From NCBI GenBank assembly GCA_004558825.1, contig SFDB01000006.1, positions 46,742-110,741 of the forward strand: DNA of 64,000 bases, in the 5' to 3' direction. Position numbers and translations under genes: made by a program. Within the stretch, counting starts at the first letter, position 1; every line of letters begins with the position of its first letter. This DNA comes from Clostridiales bacterium. Its GTDB lineage: Bacteria; Bacillota; Clostridia; Christensenellales; CAG-138. Shown piece after piece: positions 43,882 to 52,090 of the stretch. The notes below the pieces were generated by a model that worked only from the letters and a program-made list of their open reading frames with translations, did not search any database and was not told the DNA's origin.

Positions 43882-45240
43882 TCAAACCGGCGATTTTGAA
43901 GCGGTTTCCGCATCCCCGAGATTTTCGGCTGCACAATCTTTGCCGGCTGACGCCGACGCTTCCGCTTCCGAAGCGGCTGTGGAAGCGTCTGAGGCCGCCT
44001 TCTCCTTGAGCTTTGCATCGCGCAGGGCAAGGAAAGCGAATATGAGCGTTATGTATGAAAACTTGCTGTAGTAGGATACTTGGGCAACGTCCATAAACAC
44101 GGATATTGTTACAAGGCATAGCGCGAGTATGCAGAGCGGTTCATGCTTTTTGAGCCGTTTTATGAACGCGCCTGTCACATAAGCGTACGGCATGTAGTAG
44201 ATAAGGAAGCCGAATATGCCCGTGCTTGCAAGAAGCTCGATAAAATTGTTGTGTAGGTATGTTTCGCGGCCCACGATGGACGCTGCGACGTACTGGCTGT
44301 TGCCTATGCCTATGCCCGTGAACGGATGAAGCAGGAAATACTGCCATCCGCCTTTTATCATGAGCATTCTGAGATATGTCGAATTGTCAACGGAATCGCT
44401 GTCGGTGAATATTTTCAGCAGCGATGACATCCTGCTTGAAACGGTGCCGAATATGGGCAGGGACATAAGCAGGCTCAATACGAGCGCGGCTGCGCAAAGG
44501 CCAATCATAAGCTTCAAAATGCCGCGGATATCGCCGCCCTTTCTCGGCTTGAAAAGGAACATGAAAAGGAAGCCGAGCACGCATATGAGGAGCGCTTTTC
44601 GGCTGCCGCTTCCGGCGACGGTGAGCATCGGCAGCAGCGATACGAAATAGAACGCCTTTTTGTTTTTAAGTATGGCGTAATAAAAGCATATTACGACGGT
44701 ATAAGCAGCGTACATACCTATGCTGTTTTGGTTGGCGATTTCTTCTCCGAGGCGTTCGCCGTCAATTGTGCGCCGTATAAATGCGACCGGCCCGTAATAT
44801 ATGAGCAAAAATACGGTCAGAACAAGACCCGCGGCGAGCATGGCCTTAACGAATGAGTCTATGCGGCCCGACACGGCAAAAAAGGAATTTATGAAAATGC
44901 ACGCTATCAATATAAGCGTAACGGTTTTAGCCTTCGCAAGCGCGGCCTGGGCGTTGAATGCCCAGATGGCCGACAAATAGCAAAAGGCCGCGAAAGCCGC
45001 AATGAAAACAATGCCCGGGCCGATTACGAGCTTTCTGCCGTTCACGATGTACATGAAAGCGAAAACCATGAACACGATAAGAAGCGCTTCGGCGATGGCG
45101 ACATAGCCCGCGATTTCGTTGACGACGTAAAGAGCGCACATATAAAGCGTGAACAGTGCGCATATAAAGCGCTCGAACCTTTTGGAACGGGCGTCGGGCG
45201 AAAAATCCCTGGGTTTTCGTATACGCTTAGTGTTTATCAC
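43882..45240 (-). CDS. O-antigen ligase/polymerase-like membrane protein
   Basis: This 452-residue protein has about eleven hydrophobic segments and a large outer loop containing HPFTGIGIGNSQYVAASIVGRETYLHNNFIELLASTGIFG, which fits the Wzy_C (O-antigen ligase) motif HNxxxExxxxxGxxG. It probably polymerises exopolysaccharide repeat units outside the membrane. The start is GTG at 45240, overlapping the preceding glycosyltransferase by 14 bases. The C-terminal 40 residues are Ala/Ser/Glu-rich and cytoplasmic. It is the last gene of the exopolysaccharide operon. Confidence 0.88.
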   Translation of the reverse strand: MINTKRIRKPRDFSPDARSKRFERFICALFTLYMCALYVVNEIAGYVAIAEALLIVFMVFAFMYIVNGRKLVIGPGIVFIAAFAAFCYLSAIWAFNAQAALAKAKTVTLILIACIFINSFFAVSGRIDSFVKAMLAAGLVLTVFLLIYYGPVAFIRRTIDGERLGEEIANQNSIGMYAAYTVVICFYYAILKNKKAFYFVSLLPMLTVAGSGSRKALLICVLGFLFMFLFKPRKGGDIRGILKLMIGLCAAALVLSLLMSLPIFGTVSSRMSSLLKIFTDSDSVDNSTYLRMLMIKGGWQYFLLHPFTGIGIGNSQYVAASIVGRETYLHNNFIELLASTGIFGFLIYYMPYAYVTGAFIKRLKKHEPLCILALCLVTISVFMDVAQVSYYSKFSYITLIFAFLALRDAKLKEKAASDASTAASEAEASASAGKDCAAENLGDAETASKSPV

Positions 45241-46330
45241 TTATAAGCCTTTCAAATTTTTCTGCCACGGCGTCTATATCGTAGCCGGCGGCGGCAAACA
45301 CCTGCTTTTGGTCGGGGCGTTCATATCCGTCGGCGAGATCCAGTGCGCGCCTTGCCCATGCCTGAGGACCGCTTTCGAGACTCATATATTCGACAAGGCC
45401 CGTTATATCGGCGCCGCGCGTTATCGTGTCCGAAATGAGACATTTCAGGCCGCTCGCCTGCGCCTCTATGACGGTGTTCGGCATACCCTCGTAAAGCGAT
45501 GGGAAAACGTATATGTCGGCCGCGCTGAGAACGGCGCCCATATCGCTTCTTGTGCCAAGGAAAAGCACGCATTTTTCGAGTCCGAGGCGATTTACCTTTT
45601 CGCGCACTGCGGGTTCATCCTCCCCCACTCCCGTGAGCGTCAGCACAGCATCGCCGCGCTCGTCGTGTATCGATTTGAATACATCGATAAGGAAGCCATG
45701 GTTTTTTTGACGCATGAACCTTCCGACGTGGCCTATTACAAGCGCGTTCTGCGGTATGCCGAGCTCGTCACGGATGCGGCGGCGCTTTTCGTCGGAATAG
45801 GTGTAGTCGTCGGTGCGAATCCCATTATTGAGTATGCACACTTTTCCTTTTTTTACAAGGCGTTTCCCGAATGCGTACTCGGCAGCGAGATCGGACGGCG
45901 CTATCTTTACGTTTGCCGAAGCGTTAAGCATAAAGCGGAACAGCTTATGGAGCGCCGCCCTGCCCGCTCCGCCGGTGGAACGACTGTTTGTGGAGCGGAA
46001 AATACGTGTTTTTGCGCCGCCGAGGGCAGCCGCCACGAGATCGAGCGAAGCGAGCGAATGCTCGGACACGCGCATTACCGTATCGATATTGTTTTCGCGC
46101 ACTATGCGCCCTATTGCGAAGAAAGTGCGGAGTGGATTTTTCGATTTGGCGGGTGTTTTGAATATCCTTCCGCCGAGCGCCGCTATCTCGTCCGCATAGA
46201 AGTTATCGCCCTCGCCGGATATGCAGAAGTCGAAGGTTATCGAATCGCTTGCGCGAAAAAGCTTCATTATAAACGTTTCCGCTCCGCCTGTATTCATGCT
46301 GCTTATAATGCAAAGCACTCTGCGTTTCAT
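45227..46330 (-). CDS. Glycosyltransferase, GT4 type (GT-B fold)
   Basis: The 367-residue protein begins IISSMNTGGAETFIMKLFR, a typical GT4 acceptor-domain start. The donor domain carries IGHVGRFMRQKNHGFLIDVF and FPSLYEGMPNTVIEAQASGLKCL, the EGxPNxxxEA nucleotide-sugar motif. It adds one sugar to the lipid-linked repeat unit in the cytoplasm; the sugar is not predictable. It lies 12 bases after the next upstream glycosyltransferase and overlaps the polymerase gene. Confidence 0.92.
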   Translation of the reverse strand: MKRRVLCIISSMNTGGAETFIMKLFRASDSITFDFCISGEGDNFYADEIAALGGRIFKTPAKSKNPLRTFFAIGRIVRENNIDTVMRVSEHSLASLDLVAAALGGAKTRIFRSTNSRSTGGAGRAALHKLFRFMLNASANVKIAPSDLAAEYAFGKRLVKKGKVCILNNGIRTDDYTYSDEKRRRIRDELGIPQNALVIGHVGRFMRQKNHGFLIDVFKSIHDERGDAVLTLTGVGEDEPAVREKVNRLGLEKCVLFLGTRSDMGAVLSAADIYVFPSLYEGMPNTVIEAQASGLKCLISDTITRGADITGLVEYMSLESGPQAWARRALDLADGYERPDQKQVFAAAGYDIDAVAEKFERLISDKH

Positions 46331-46342
46331 GGTTTTACCGCC

Positions 46343-47392
46343 TCAACAGAGTTCGTGCGTGAGAACACGCATGGCCGTTTCGGGAATATACTCTTTTGCG
46401 GCCTCCAAACAGTTTTTTCGCATCGCAATGAGCCTTTCGGGGTTAAGCGCAGCGTCCCTGAGAAGCTTTTCGAATGCCTTTACGTCGAACATGTCGTATC
46501 CGAGCGACGTCATACCCTCATTGAGAACGCTGCCGTAGCTTTCCCAGCGAGCCGAAATTATCGGTACGCCCGCAAAAAGCGCATCGATGACGGTTCCGGG
46601 GATACCCTCGCTGTAGAACCTTGTAGGGAACAGCAACGCGAAGCAGTCCTTAAGCGTTTCTACGCTCATTGATGGTTCGACCGTGCCCATATAGCGTATG
46701 TACGGCGGAAAATCCCTTTCGAGCGACATGAAGCGTTCTTTGTATTCATCGCCGACAGGGCCGTATATGGCGAGGGAATAGACGGTTCGGCCAAATTCAT
46801 TATTTATGCTTTCGACGGCGTTAATTGCGTCCTCAATGCCTTTTTCATATATGACGCGCGAAAATGTGCAGACCCTGAGCGGTTTGTCGGGCGAAGAATC
46901 GAGCTTGTCCGCATCGACGGGCGTAAGCTTTTTGAAGTTTTTCATTACGGTTGTGTTTCGTATGCCGAGTTCCTGCAGAGCGCCCTTCATCTGCGGCGTT
47001 TCTACATATATCATATGAAGCTTTCGCGCGCAGGAGGTTAAAAAAGGCCTTCCTTCGAGCACGTTACGGAGCCAGCCGCCTATGACGCAGTAATGCAGCC
47101 GCCGCTTTTTGAATATGTTAAGCAGCCTGAACAGCGGGAGAAAAACCTTTACGCCGTTTTGTGCGGGCAGCATTATTATGTTTCTGCAGCCGCGTACGGC
47201 GCGGGAGCAAGCCATAAGCGCCTTGAGCGGATTTCGCTTTATGCGGTATGTATCTATGGCAACAATCTCGTTTGCGCCGTAAAGGCGCACAAGCTCATCG
47301 AACACATATTTCGTCTTTACGGTCTGGCCGTCGAAAAACTCCTTGTCGCCGCCGAAATGGCCTATTACGGCAGCAGTTTTTGCAGGCCTCAT
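46343..47392 (-). CDS. Glycosyltransferase, GT-B fold
   Basis: The 349-residue protein has a GT4-like donor domain (VCTFSRVIYEKGIEDAINAVE, then LFPTRFYSEGIPGTVIDALFAGVPII, an EGxP motif). The start was set at the second of two tandem ATGs (47392) for best spacing to GGAGG. The frame stays open far upstream only as a shadow of the preceding gene. Its ATG overlaps the stop of the GT2 gene. It acts in the same pathway, with unknown sugar specificity. Confidence 0.88.
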   Translation of the reverse strand: MRPAKTAAVIGHFGGDKEFFDGQTVKTKYVFDELVRLYGANEIVAIDTYRIKRNPLKALMACSRAVRGCRNIIMLPAQNGVKVFLPLFRLLNIFKKRRLHYCVIGGWLRNVLEGRPFLTSCARKLHMIYVETPQMKGALQELGIRNTTVMKNFKKLTPVDADKLDSSPDKPLRVCTFSRVIYEKGIEDAINAVESINNEFGRTVYSLAIYGPVGDEYKERFMSLERDFPPYIRYMGTVEPSMSVETLKDCFALLFPTRFYSEGIPGTVIDALFAGVPIISARWESYGSVLNEGMTSLGYDMFDVKAFEKLLRDAALNPERLIAMRKNCLEAAKEYIPETAMRVLTHELC

Positions 47393-48414
47393 CATTGCCT
47401 CCGTTTGGCTGACCGCCTTATAAAAGACGGCAGCGCGAACAGCGCGCAAAGCGAGCCGATGCCGTAGCTTATGTGGACGATCGGATACAGAACGAACATC
47501 ATGGGTGCATACTTTATCGATTTTTTGAGTGACTGCCTGATTGAAGAAACGAGATCGAGCGTGAAATAAAGTGCGAGTTCGCCTGCTAAAGCCCAAGCGA
47601 AAGGCATGAAGCGCGTCACGGGTATCAGCGCGGCGAAAACGATTATCGAAAGCACGAACGCGAGCGGCACGAAATGCCGCAGCGGAAGCGAACCGGCGCA
47701 TATGCTTTGGACGAGCACGTTCCACTTGCCGTTCGTAAAGCACTGCTTTATGATGCCCTTTATGCTGTCGCGGCAGTAATATTTAAGCCGAATGTCGGGG
47801 CTTAAATATATTTTACCGCCGCTTTTGCGTATCCTGTGGTTGAGCTCATAGTCCTGTATGCGGGTGAGCCGTTCATCATACATTCCGACGCGGTCGAAAA
47901 GCTCGCGCCTGAACGCGCCGAACGGGACAGTATCGACGAAGCCGCCCTTTTTGTTCAGACGAAACTGTGAATTGCCGACTCCGAAGCGCGACGTAAGCAC
48001 GAGCGCAATCGCGTTGCCTATATAGCCGCTGCTGACCGTTTCGACAAATCCTCCGACATTGTCGGCGCCCGTTTCGTTCAGCACGCGTATGCATGAAGAA
48101 ATGTAGTCGGACGCATATTCGCTGTGCGCGTCGAGGCGTACGATGTATTCGCCCCTTGAGGCGCGTATGCCGATGTTCATGGCGTACGGCGCCGTGCGAT
48201 GCTCGTTATTCAGTACGCGAATGAGCTGCGGATGCTCGGCGGCGTATTTTTCAAGCTTTTCGGGCGTCCTGTCCCCGGAACCGCCGTCAATAAAAAGCCA
48301 TTCCATCTTTTCCTGCGGAAAATCCTGCTTAAAAAGAGAATCGATGCAGCGGTCGATGTATTTTTCCTCGTTCAATACGGGGATGACGACGGACACGAAA
48401 CCGTGTATGCTCAT
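47392..48414 (-). CDS. Glycosyltransferase family 2 (ExoA-like)
   Basis: The 340-residue protein has a GT-A fold: VSVVIPVLNEEKYIDRCIDSLF, LFIDGGSGDRT, RLDAHSEYA (the DxD-like site), then RIQDYELNHRIRKSGG with the acid near the QxxRW-like position. Two or three C-terminal hydrophobic segments suggest membrane attachment, as in succinoglycan ExoA. CGGAAGGAGGGCCTC precedes the ATG. It overlaps both neighbours by four or fewer bases. Confidence 0.92.
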   Translation of the reverse strand: MSIHGFVSVVIPVLNEEKYIDRCIDSLFKQDFPQEKMEWLFIDGGSGDRTPEKLEKYAAEHPQLIRVLNNEHRTAPYAMNIGIRASRGEYIVRLDAHSEYASDYISSCIRVLNETGADNVGGFVETVSSGYIGNAIALVLTSRFGVGNSQFRLNKKGGFVDTVPFGAFRRELFDRVGMYDERLTRIQDYELNHRIRKSGGKIYLSPDIRLKYYCRDSIKGIIKQCFTNGKWNVLVQSICAGSLPLRHFVPLAFVLSIIVFAALIPVTRFMPFAWALAGELALYFTLDLVSSIRQSLKKSIKYAPMMFVLYPIVHISYGIGSLCALFALPSFIRRSAKRRQ

Positions 48415-49127
48415 GAGGCCCTCCTTCCGATAAGGCCGGTTACGGTGTCGTATATCAATCGCACGTCGTTTTTGAACGACAGATTGTTTATGTATTCCAT
48501 GTTAAGCCTGCGCTTATGAGGTATTATGAAGTTTTTATAGGATTCGGCGGGATTCTTGCACTTTAAAAGTATCGTCTCCTCATCCCGGTATTCGAGCGAA
48601 GCGGAGCCGGTCATACCCGGGCGTACAAGCGCAACGGCGCTGCCCCAGTCGCCGTAGTAGGCGGCGTGTTCCTTCACAAGCGGGCGAGGGCCGACGAGGC
48701 TCATGTCCCCGCGAAGTACGTTTATAAGCTGCGGCAGCTCATCGAGCTTATATCGCCTGAGAAAAGCTCCTACGCGCGTTATGCGCGTGTCGCCGCCGAT
48801 TGTACACAATCCGCCTGTGCGCGGAGCATTCTCGCGCATGGTTCTGAACTTGTAAATCTTAAAAATCCTGCCGTAGCGGCCTACGCGCTCCTGTCTGAAA
48901 AACACGGGTCCATGCGAATCGATGCGTATTGCCGCGCCGATGAGCGCGAACGGAAATGTGAGCAAAACAAGCGAAACGAGCGATATAAATATATCGACCG
49001 TACGCTTTACAAATAAATAGAACGTTTTCTTTTCAAGATAGCGCTTTGCATTTTCGTAGGAAACTTCAGCGCTATCGTCAACGCTCATGATTACTTCCGG
49101 CTTAAACGCCATGCTTTGACTTTGCAC
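48411..49127 (-). CDS. Undecaprenyl-phosphate sugar phosphotransferase
   Basis: The 238-residue protein has one membrane helix ([20 protein letters not shown]) followed by the bacterial sugar transferase domain: [57 protein letters not shown]. It attaches the first sugar phosphate to undecaprenyl phosphate, starting the repeat unit. A GTG at 49127 is preferred because GGAGG lies 5 bases upstream; internal ATGs at 49112 and 49088 have poorer sites. First gene of the exopolysaccharide operon. Confidence 0.9.
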   Translation of the reverse strand: MQSQSMAFKPEVIMSVDDSAEVSYENAKRYLEKKTFYLFVKRTVDIFISLVSLVLLTFPFALIGAAIRIDSHGPVFFRQERVGRYGRIFKIYKFRTMRENAPRTGGLCTIGGDTRITRVGAFLRRYKLDELPQLINVLRGDMSLVGPRPLVKEHAAYYGDWGSAVALVRPGMTGSASLEYRDEETILLKCKNPAESYKNFIIPHKRRLNMEYINNLSFKNDVRLIYDTVTGLIGRRAS

Positions 49128-49226
49128 TTTTTCCTCCAAAAAGGCGGCAGAGATCGGGAAAACCGCAATCTTCAACCGCAAAAAAGGTCATCCAAGGCGA
49201 ATGAACGCCTTAAACTACACTACGAC

Positions 49227-49255
49227 ATTCTATAAATTTATATATTGTGTGTCAA
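49227..49255 (-). promoter_or_regulatory. Promoter of the exopolysaccharide operon
   Basis: On the minus strand TTGACA (49250-49255) and TAGAAT (49227-49232) are spaced by 17 bases, about 100 bases before the GTG of the sugar phosphotransferase. The spacer is AT-rich. The leader carries no clear attenuator. Confidence 0.85.
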
Positions 49256-49433
49256 TAGAAATTAAGAGGAGTGAATAAAAAATTATGGAAATGCTGTCGA
49301 GATATAAAGAATAATCCGGAATTTGAGAGAATCCGGGAACGACTTCGCCGGGATTCGGCATACGTACTGTCGGATGCTCGGGCGCATGGCAGCGGCAGCG
49401 AACGCACGGAGGGAAATATATTTGCGTGAGGCG

Positions 49434-49555
49434 TTGATTGCCCGGCGCGGAAAAGGTATAATGCGGACAGCGAAAAATCGCAAAAATCTTTGAGATTGTG
49501 ATTGACAGCCGATAAAGCATATGATAGACTGCAATGGATAGACCCCTTTGGGGGT
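49434..49555 (+). promoter_or_regulatory. Tandem promoters and leader hairpin before rpmG-secE-nusG
   Basis: P1: TTGATT (49434-49439), 17 bases, TATAAT (49457-49462). P2: TTGACA (49502-49507), 17 bases, TAGACT (49525-49530). A short hairpin, ACCCC/GGGGT (49542-49555), followed by TTATTT could attenuate. Between the exopolysaccharide promoter and P1 (49256-49433) I see nothing else. Confidence 0.7.
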
Positions 49556-49616
49556 TTATTTAGGTTCGCAGAGTATATGCGGATTGCCGCTTATATCAGA
49601 ATGGGAGGAAAATATC

Positions 49617-49766
49617 ATGCGGGTTAAGATTACATTGGCGTGCACCGAGTGCAAGCAGAGAAACTACAATACGTTCAAGAACAAGAAGAACGACCCGGAC
49701 AGGCTCGAGTTCAATAAGTATTGCCGCTTCTGCCGCAAGCACACCATACACAGAGAGTCTAAGTAA
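49617..49766 (+). CDS. rpmG: 50S ribosomal protein L33
   Basis: This 49-residue protein is L33 of the zinc-binding type: CTECKQRNY and CRFCRKH supply the four Cys. The ATG at 49617 has GGGAGGAAAATATC upstream. It is followed by secE and nusG, the standard bacillota order. Confidence 0.96.
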   Translation: MRVKITLACTECKQRNYNTFKNKKNDPDRLEFNKYCRFCRKHTIHRESK

Positions 49767-49779
49767 AAGGGGAATAACC

Positions 49780-50052
49780 ATGGATAAGGCTAAGACTCAA
49801 ACAACGAACGCAAAGAAGGCGTCCGGCTCTCCGAACGTATTTGAGCGTATCGGTCGCTATTTCAAAGAGGTGTTCGGAGAGACAAAGAAGCTTTCGTGGC
49901 CTACACGCAAGGAACTTGTTTCGTATACGCTCACCGTTATCGCTTTTGTTGCTATATTCGCCGTCATAATCGGCCTGCTCGACATGCTTTTCAGCTTGGG
50001 CTATACGAGGCTTGCGGGTACATCGGCGCTTATAAACACATTTTTGATGTAA
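49780..50052 (+). CDS. secE: Preprotein translocase subunit SecE
   Basis: The 90-residue protein has a Lys/Ala-rich N-terminus, then RIGRYFKEVFGETKKLSWPTRKE, the conserved SecE amphipathic segment, and a single membrane helix (about 52-75). It clamps SecY in the Sec channel. It starts 13 bases after rpmG and precedes nusG by 15 bases. Confidence 0.96.
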   Translation: MDKAKTQTTNAKKASGSPNVFERIGRYFKEVFGETKKLSWPTRKELVSYTLTVIAFVAIFAVIIGLLDMLFSLGYTRLAGTSALINTFLM

Positions 50053-50067
50053 ACAAAGGAGAAGGTC

Positions 50068-50655
50068 ATGGAATATACACCTGATGAGTCCAACGAGGCG
50101 AGATGGTATGTCGTGCATACCTATTCGGGCTACGAAAATAAGGTAAAGGAAGACCTGGAAAAGACCATCGAAAGGCGCGGACTCCATGACAAAATATTGG
50201 AGGTCAAGTTCCCCACGGAGGACGTGACCGAGATAAAGGATGGCAAGCGCAGGCACATCCAGCGCAAAATCTTCCCGGGCTATGTCATGGTGAAGATGCT
50301 TATGGATGACCAGCTCTGGTACATCGTAAGAAACACGCGCGGCGTCACGGGATTCGTTGGCCAGCCGTCGAAGAACATACCTTTCGGCGGCGCATCTCAG
50401 GACGGATCGTATGCGCATCGCCGCCCGATACCGCTGACGGACGCAGAGGTCACGGCTATGGGCGTAGAGCGTATGCACCTGAAGATAGATATCGAGGTGG
50501 GCGAATCGGTGCGCGTCGTATCGGGACCGCTTGAGAACTTCATCGGCACGGTCAAGGCCATCGACCCCGAACGCCAGAAGATAAAGCTGGTCGTAGAGAT
50601 GTTCGGCAGAGAGACGTCCGTCGAGCTCGATTTTGTAGAGGTTCAGCGGCTCTAA
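50068..50655 (+). CDS. nusG: Transcription termination/antitermination protein NusG
   Basis: The 195-residue protein has the NGN domain (RWYVVHTYSGYENKVKEDLEK, KIFPGYVMVKM, VRNTRGVTGFVG) and the C-terminal KOW domain (GESVRVVSGPLENFIGTVKAIDPERQKIKL). It binds RNA polymerase and couples it to termination factors or the ribosome. AAAGGAGAAGGTC precedes the ATG. rplK follows after a leader that may bind L1. Confidence 0.97.
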   Translation: MEYTPDESNEARWYVVHTYSGYENKVKEDLEKTIERRGLHDKILEVKFPTEDVTEIKDGKRRHIQRKIFPGYVMVKMLMDDQLWYIVRNTRGVTGFVGQPSKNIPFGGASQDGSYAHRRPIPLTDAEVTAMGVERMHLKIDIEVGESVRVVSGPLENFIGTVKAIDPERQKIKLVVEMFGRETSVELDFVEVQRL

Positions 50656-50688
50656 AAGAGTATGTTTCCCGAGTTTTCGGGTCGCATA

Positions 50689-50730
50689 GTGGGAGGATAG
50701 CGCAACGCCGCGCAATTCCGCTCGCACCAC
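50689..50730 (+). promoter_or_regulatory. Candidate L1-binding leader before rplK
   Basis: GTGGGAG (50689-50695) and ACCAC (50726-50730) can close a stem-loop shortly before the rplK ribosome site. The same two phrases, GTGGGAG...ACCAC, recur before rplA. A repeated structure in front of both genes of the L11-L1 pair fits feedback control by ribosomal protein L1, which is known for this operon. Confidence 0.5.
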
Positions 50731-50756
50731 ATCATAATTAGGAGGAATTTTTCACA

Positions 50757-51182
50757 ATGGCGAAGAAAATAACCGGATTTGTAAAGCTCCAGATTCCGGC
50801 CGGCAAGGCGACACCCGCGCCGCCCGTAGGTCCCGCACTCGGTCAGCACGGCGTAAACATCATGGGATTCTGCAAAGAATTCAATGAGAGAACAGCCAAG
50901 CAGGCAGGGCTCATAATCCCTGTAGTCATCACGGTCTATCAGGATCGTTCCTTCACGTTCATCACAAAGACACCGCCGGCAGCCGTTCTTATCAAGAAGG
51001 CTTGCGGTATCGAGAGCGCTTCCGGTCGTCCTAACACCAACAAGGTGGCAAGCATCACGAAGGCTCAGGTAAAAGAGATTGCCGAGCTTAAAATGCCCGA
51101 CCTTAACGCGGCAAGCGTAGAAGCGGCGATGAGCATGGTAGCCGGTACAGCTCGCAGCATGGGCATTACCGTAGTTGACTAA
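50757..51182 (+). CDS. rplK: 50S ribosomal protein L11
   Basis: The 141-residue protein is canonical L11: [27 protein letters not shown] at the N-terminus and [16 protein letters not shown] sequence in the rRNA-binding C-domain. It forms the GTPase-associated centre. TTAGGAGGAATTTTTCAC precedes the ATG. Confidence 0.97.
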   Translation: MAKKITGFVKLQIPAGKATPAPPVGPALGQHGVNIMGFCKEFNERTAKQAGLIIPVVITVYQDRSFTFITKTPPAAVLIKKACGIESASGRPNTNKVASITKAQVKEIAELKMPDLNAASVEAAMSMVAGTARSMGITVVD

Positions 51183-51190
51183 AGGGAGCA

Positions 51191-51219
51191 TGTGGGAGAC
51201 AACAGTCGTTATTACCACA
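51191..51219 (+). promoter_or_regulatory. Candidate L1-binding hairpin before rplA
   Basis: TGTGG (51191-51195) pairs with CCACA (51215-51219), and the stem contains GTGGGAG and ACCAC exactly as in the rplK leader. It lies immediately before AAGGAGGAAATA, the rplA ribosome site. Confidence 0.5.
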
Positions 51220-51232
51220 AGGAGGAAATAAT

Positions 51233-51922
51233 ATGAAGCACGGAAAAAAATATTTGGAAAGCCTCAAGGCCTATGACCGCACGAAGCTTTACGATCCCGC
51301 AGAGGGCATAAACGCCGTTCTCGCAACGCACAAGGCGAAGTTTGACGAGACGGTAGAAGTACATGTACGCTTGGGCGTTGACCCCCGCCATGCAGACCAG
51401 CAGGTTCGCGGCGCGGTAGTTCTCCCGAACGGCACGGGCAAAAAGGTCCGCGTACTCGTTTTTGCAAAGGGCGATAAGGCAAGAGAGGCCCAGGAAGCCG
51501 GCGCCGATTTCGTAGGCGATGACGATCTCGTGAAGAAGATTCAGACAGAGAACTGGTTCGGATTTGACGTATGTATCGCAACGCCCGACATGATGGGTAC
51601 GGTAGGCCGTATCGGTCGCACGCTCGGCCCGAAGGGCTTGATGCCTAACCCCAAGAGCGGCACGGTTACGTTCGACGTAGCGAAGGCAGTTGCCGACGTT
51701 AAGGCAGGTAAGGTCGAGTATCGCGTCGATAAGACGAGTATCGTTCACTGCCCGATAGGAAAGACGTCGTTCGGTCCCGAGAAGCTCCTCGAGAACCTTA
51801 CGACTCTTATGGATGCACTCAACAAGGCAAAACCCGCTGCCGCGAAGGGTACATACATAAAGAGCCTCGTTGTTGCAACAACGATGGGCCCGGGCGTTAA
51901 GTTCAACGGTCTCAAATTCTGA
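51233..51922 (+). CDS. rplA: 50S ribosomal protein L1
   Basis: The 229-residue protein has the L1 pattern: [35 protein letters not shown] and [23 protein letters not shown]1 binds 23S rRNA at the E-site stalk and represses its own mRNA. In most bacteria rplJ and rplL follow; here a terminator and a minus-strand defence operon follow instead. Confidence 0.97.
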   Translation: MKHGKKYLESLKAYDRTKLYDPAEGINAVLATHKAKFDETVEVHVRLGVDPRHADQQVRGAVVLPNGTGKKVRVLVFAKGDKAREAQEAGADFVGDDDLVKKIQTENWFGFDVCIATPDMMGTVGRIGRTLGPKGLMPNPKSGTVTFDVAKAVADVKAGKVEYRVDKTSIVHCPIGKTSFGPEKLLENLTTLMDALNKAKPAAAKGTYIKSLVVATTMGPGVKFNGLKF

Positions 51923-52017
51923 TAAACGCATGAGTATAAAGGCCGATCCCGTAAAGGCGGAGCGGATAAGGGATAATTCAAAAACCATTGTCCATTCGTC
52001 TTCAAGCGGGTAAAACA

Positions 52018-52059
52018 AACGGCCACACAGAAGTAAAAATGCTTTTGTGTGGCCGTTTT
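52018..52059. terminator. Bidirectional terminator between rplA and the restriction operon
   Basis: AACGGCCACACA (52018-52029) pairs perfectly with TGTGTGGCCGTT (52046-52057). TTTTCTT follows on the plus strand, and GTTTGTTTTA on the minus strand, so it can end both rplA and the converging operon. The 95 bases between rplA and the hairpin show no L10-type leader. Confidence 0.9.
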
Positions 52060-52090
52060 CTTGTATTTAGATGATATTTGGCGGAGACTC

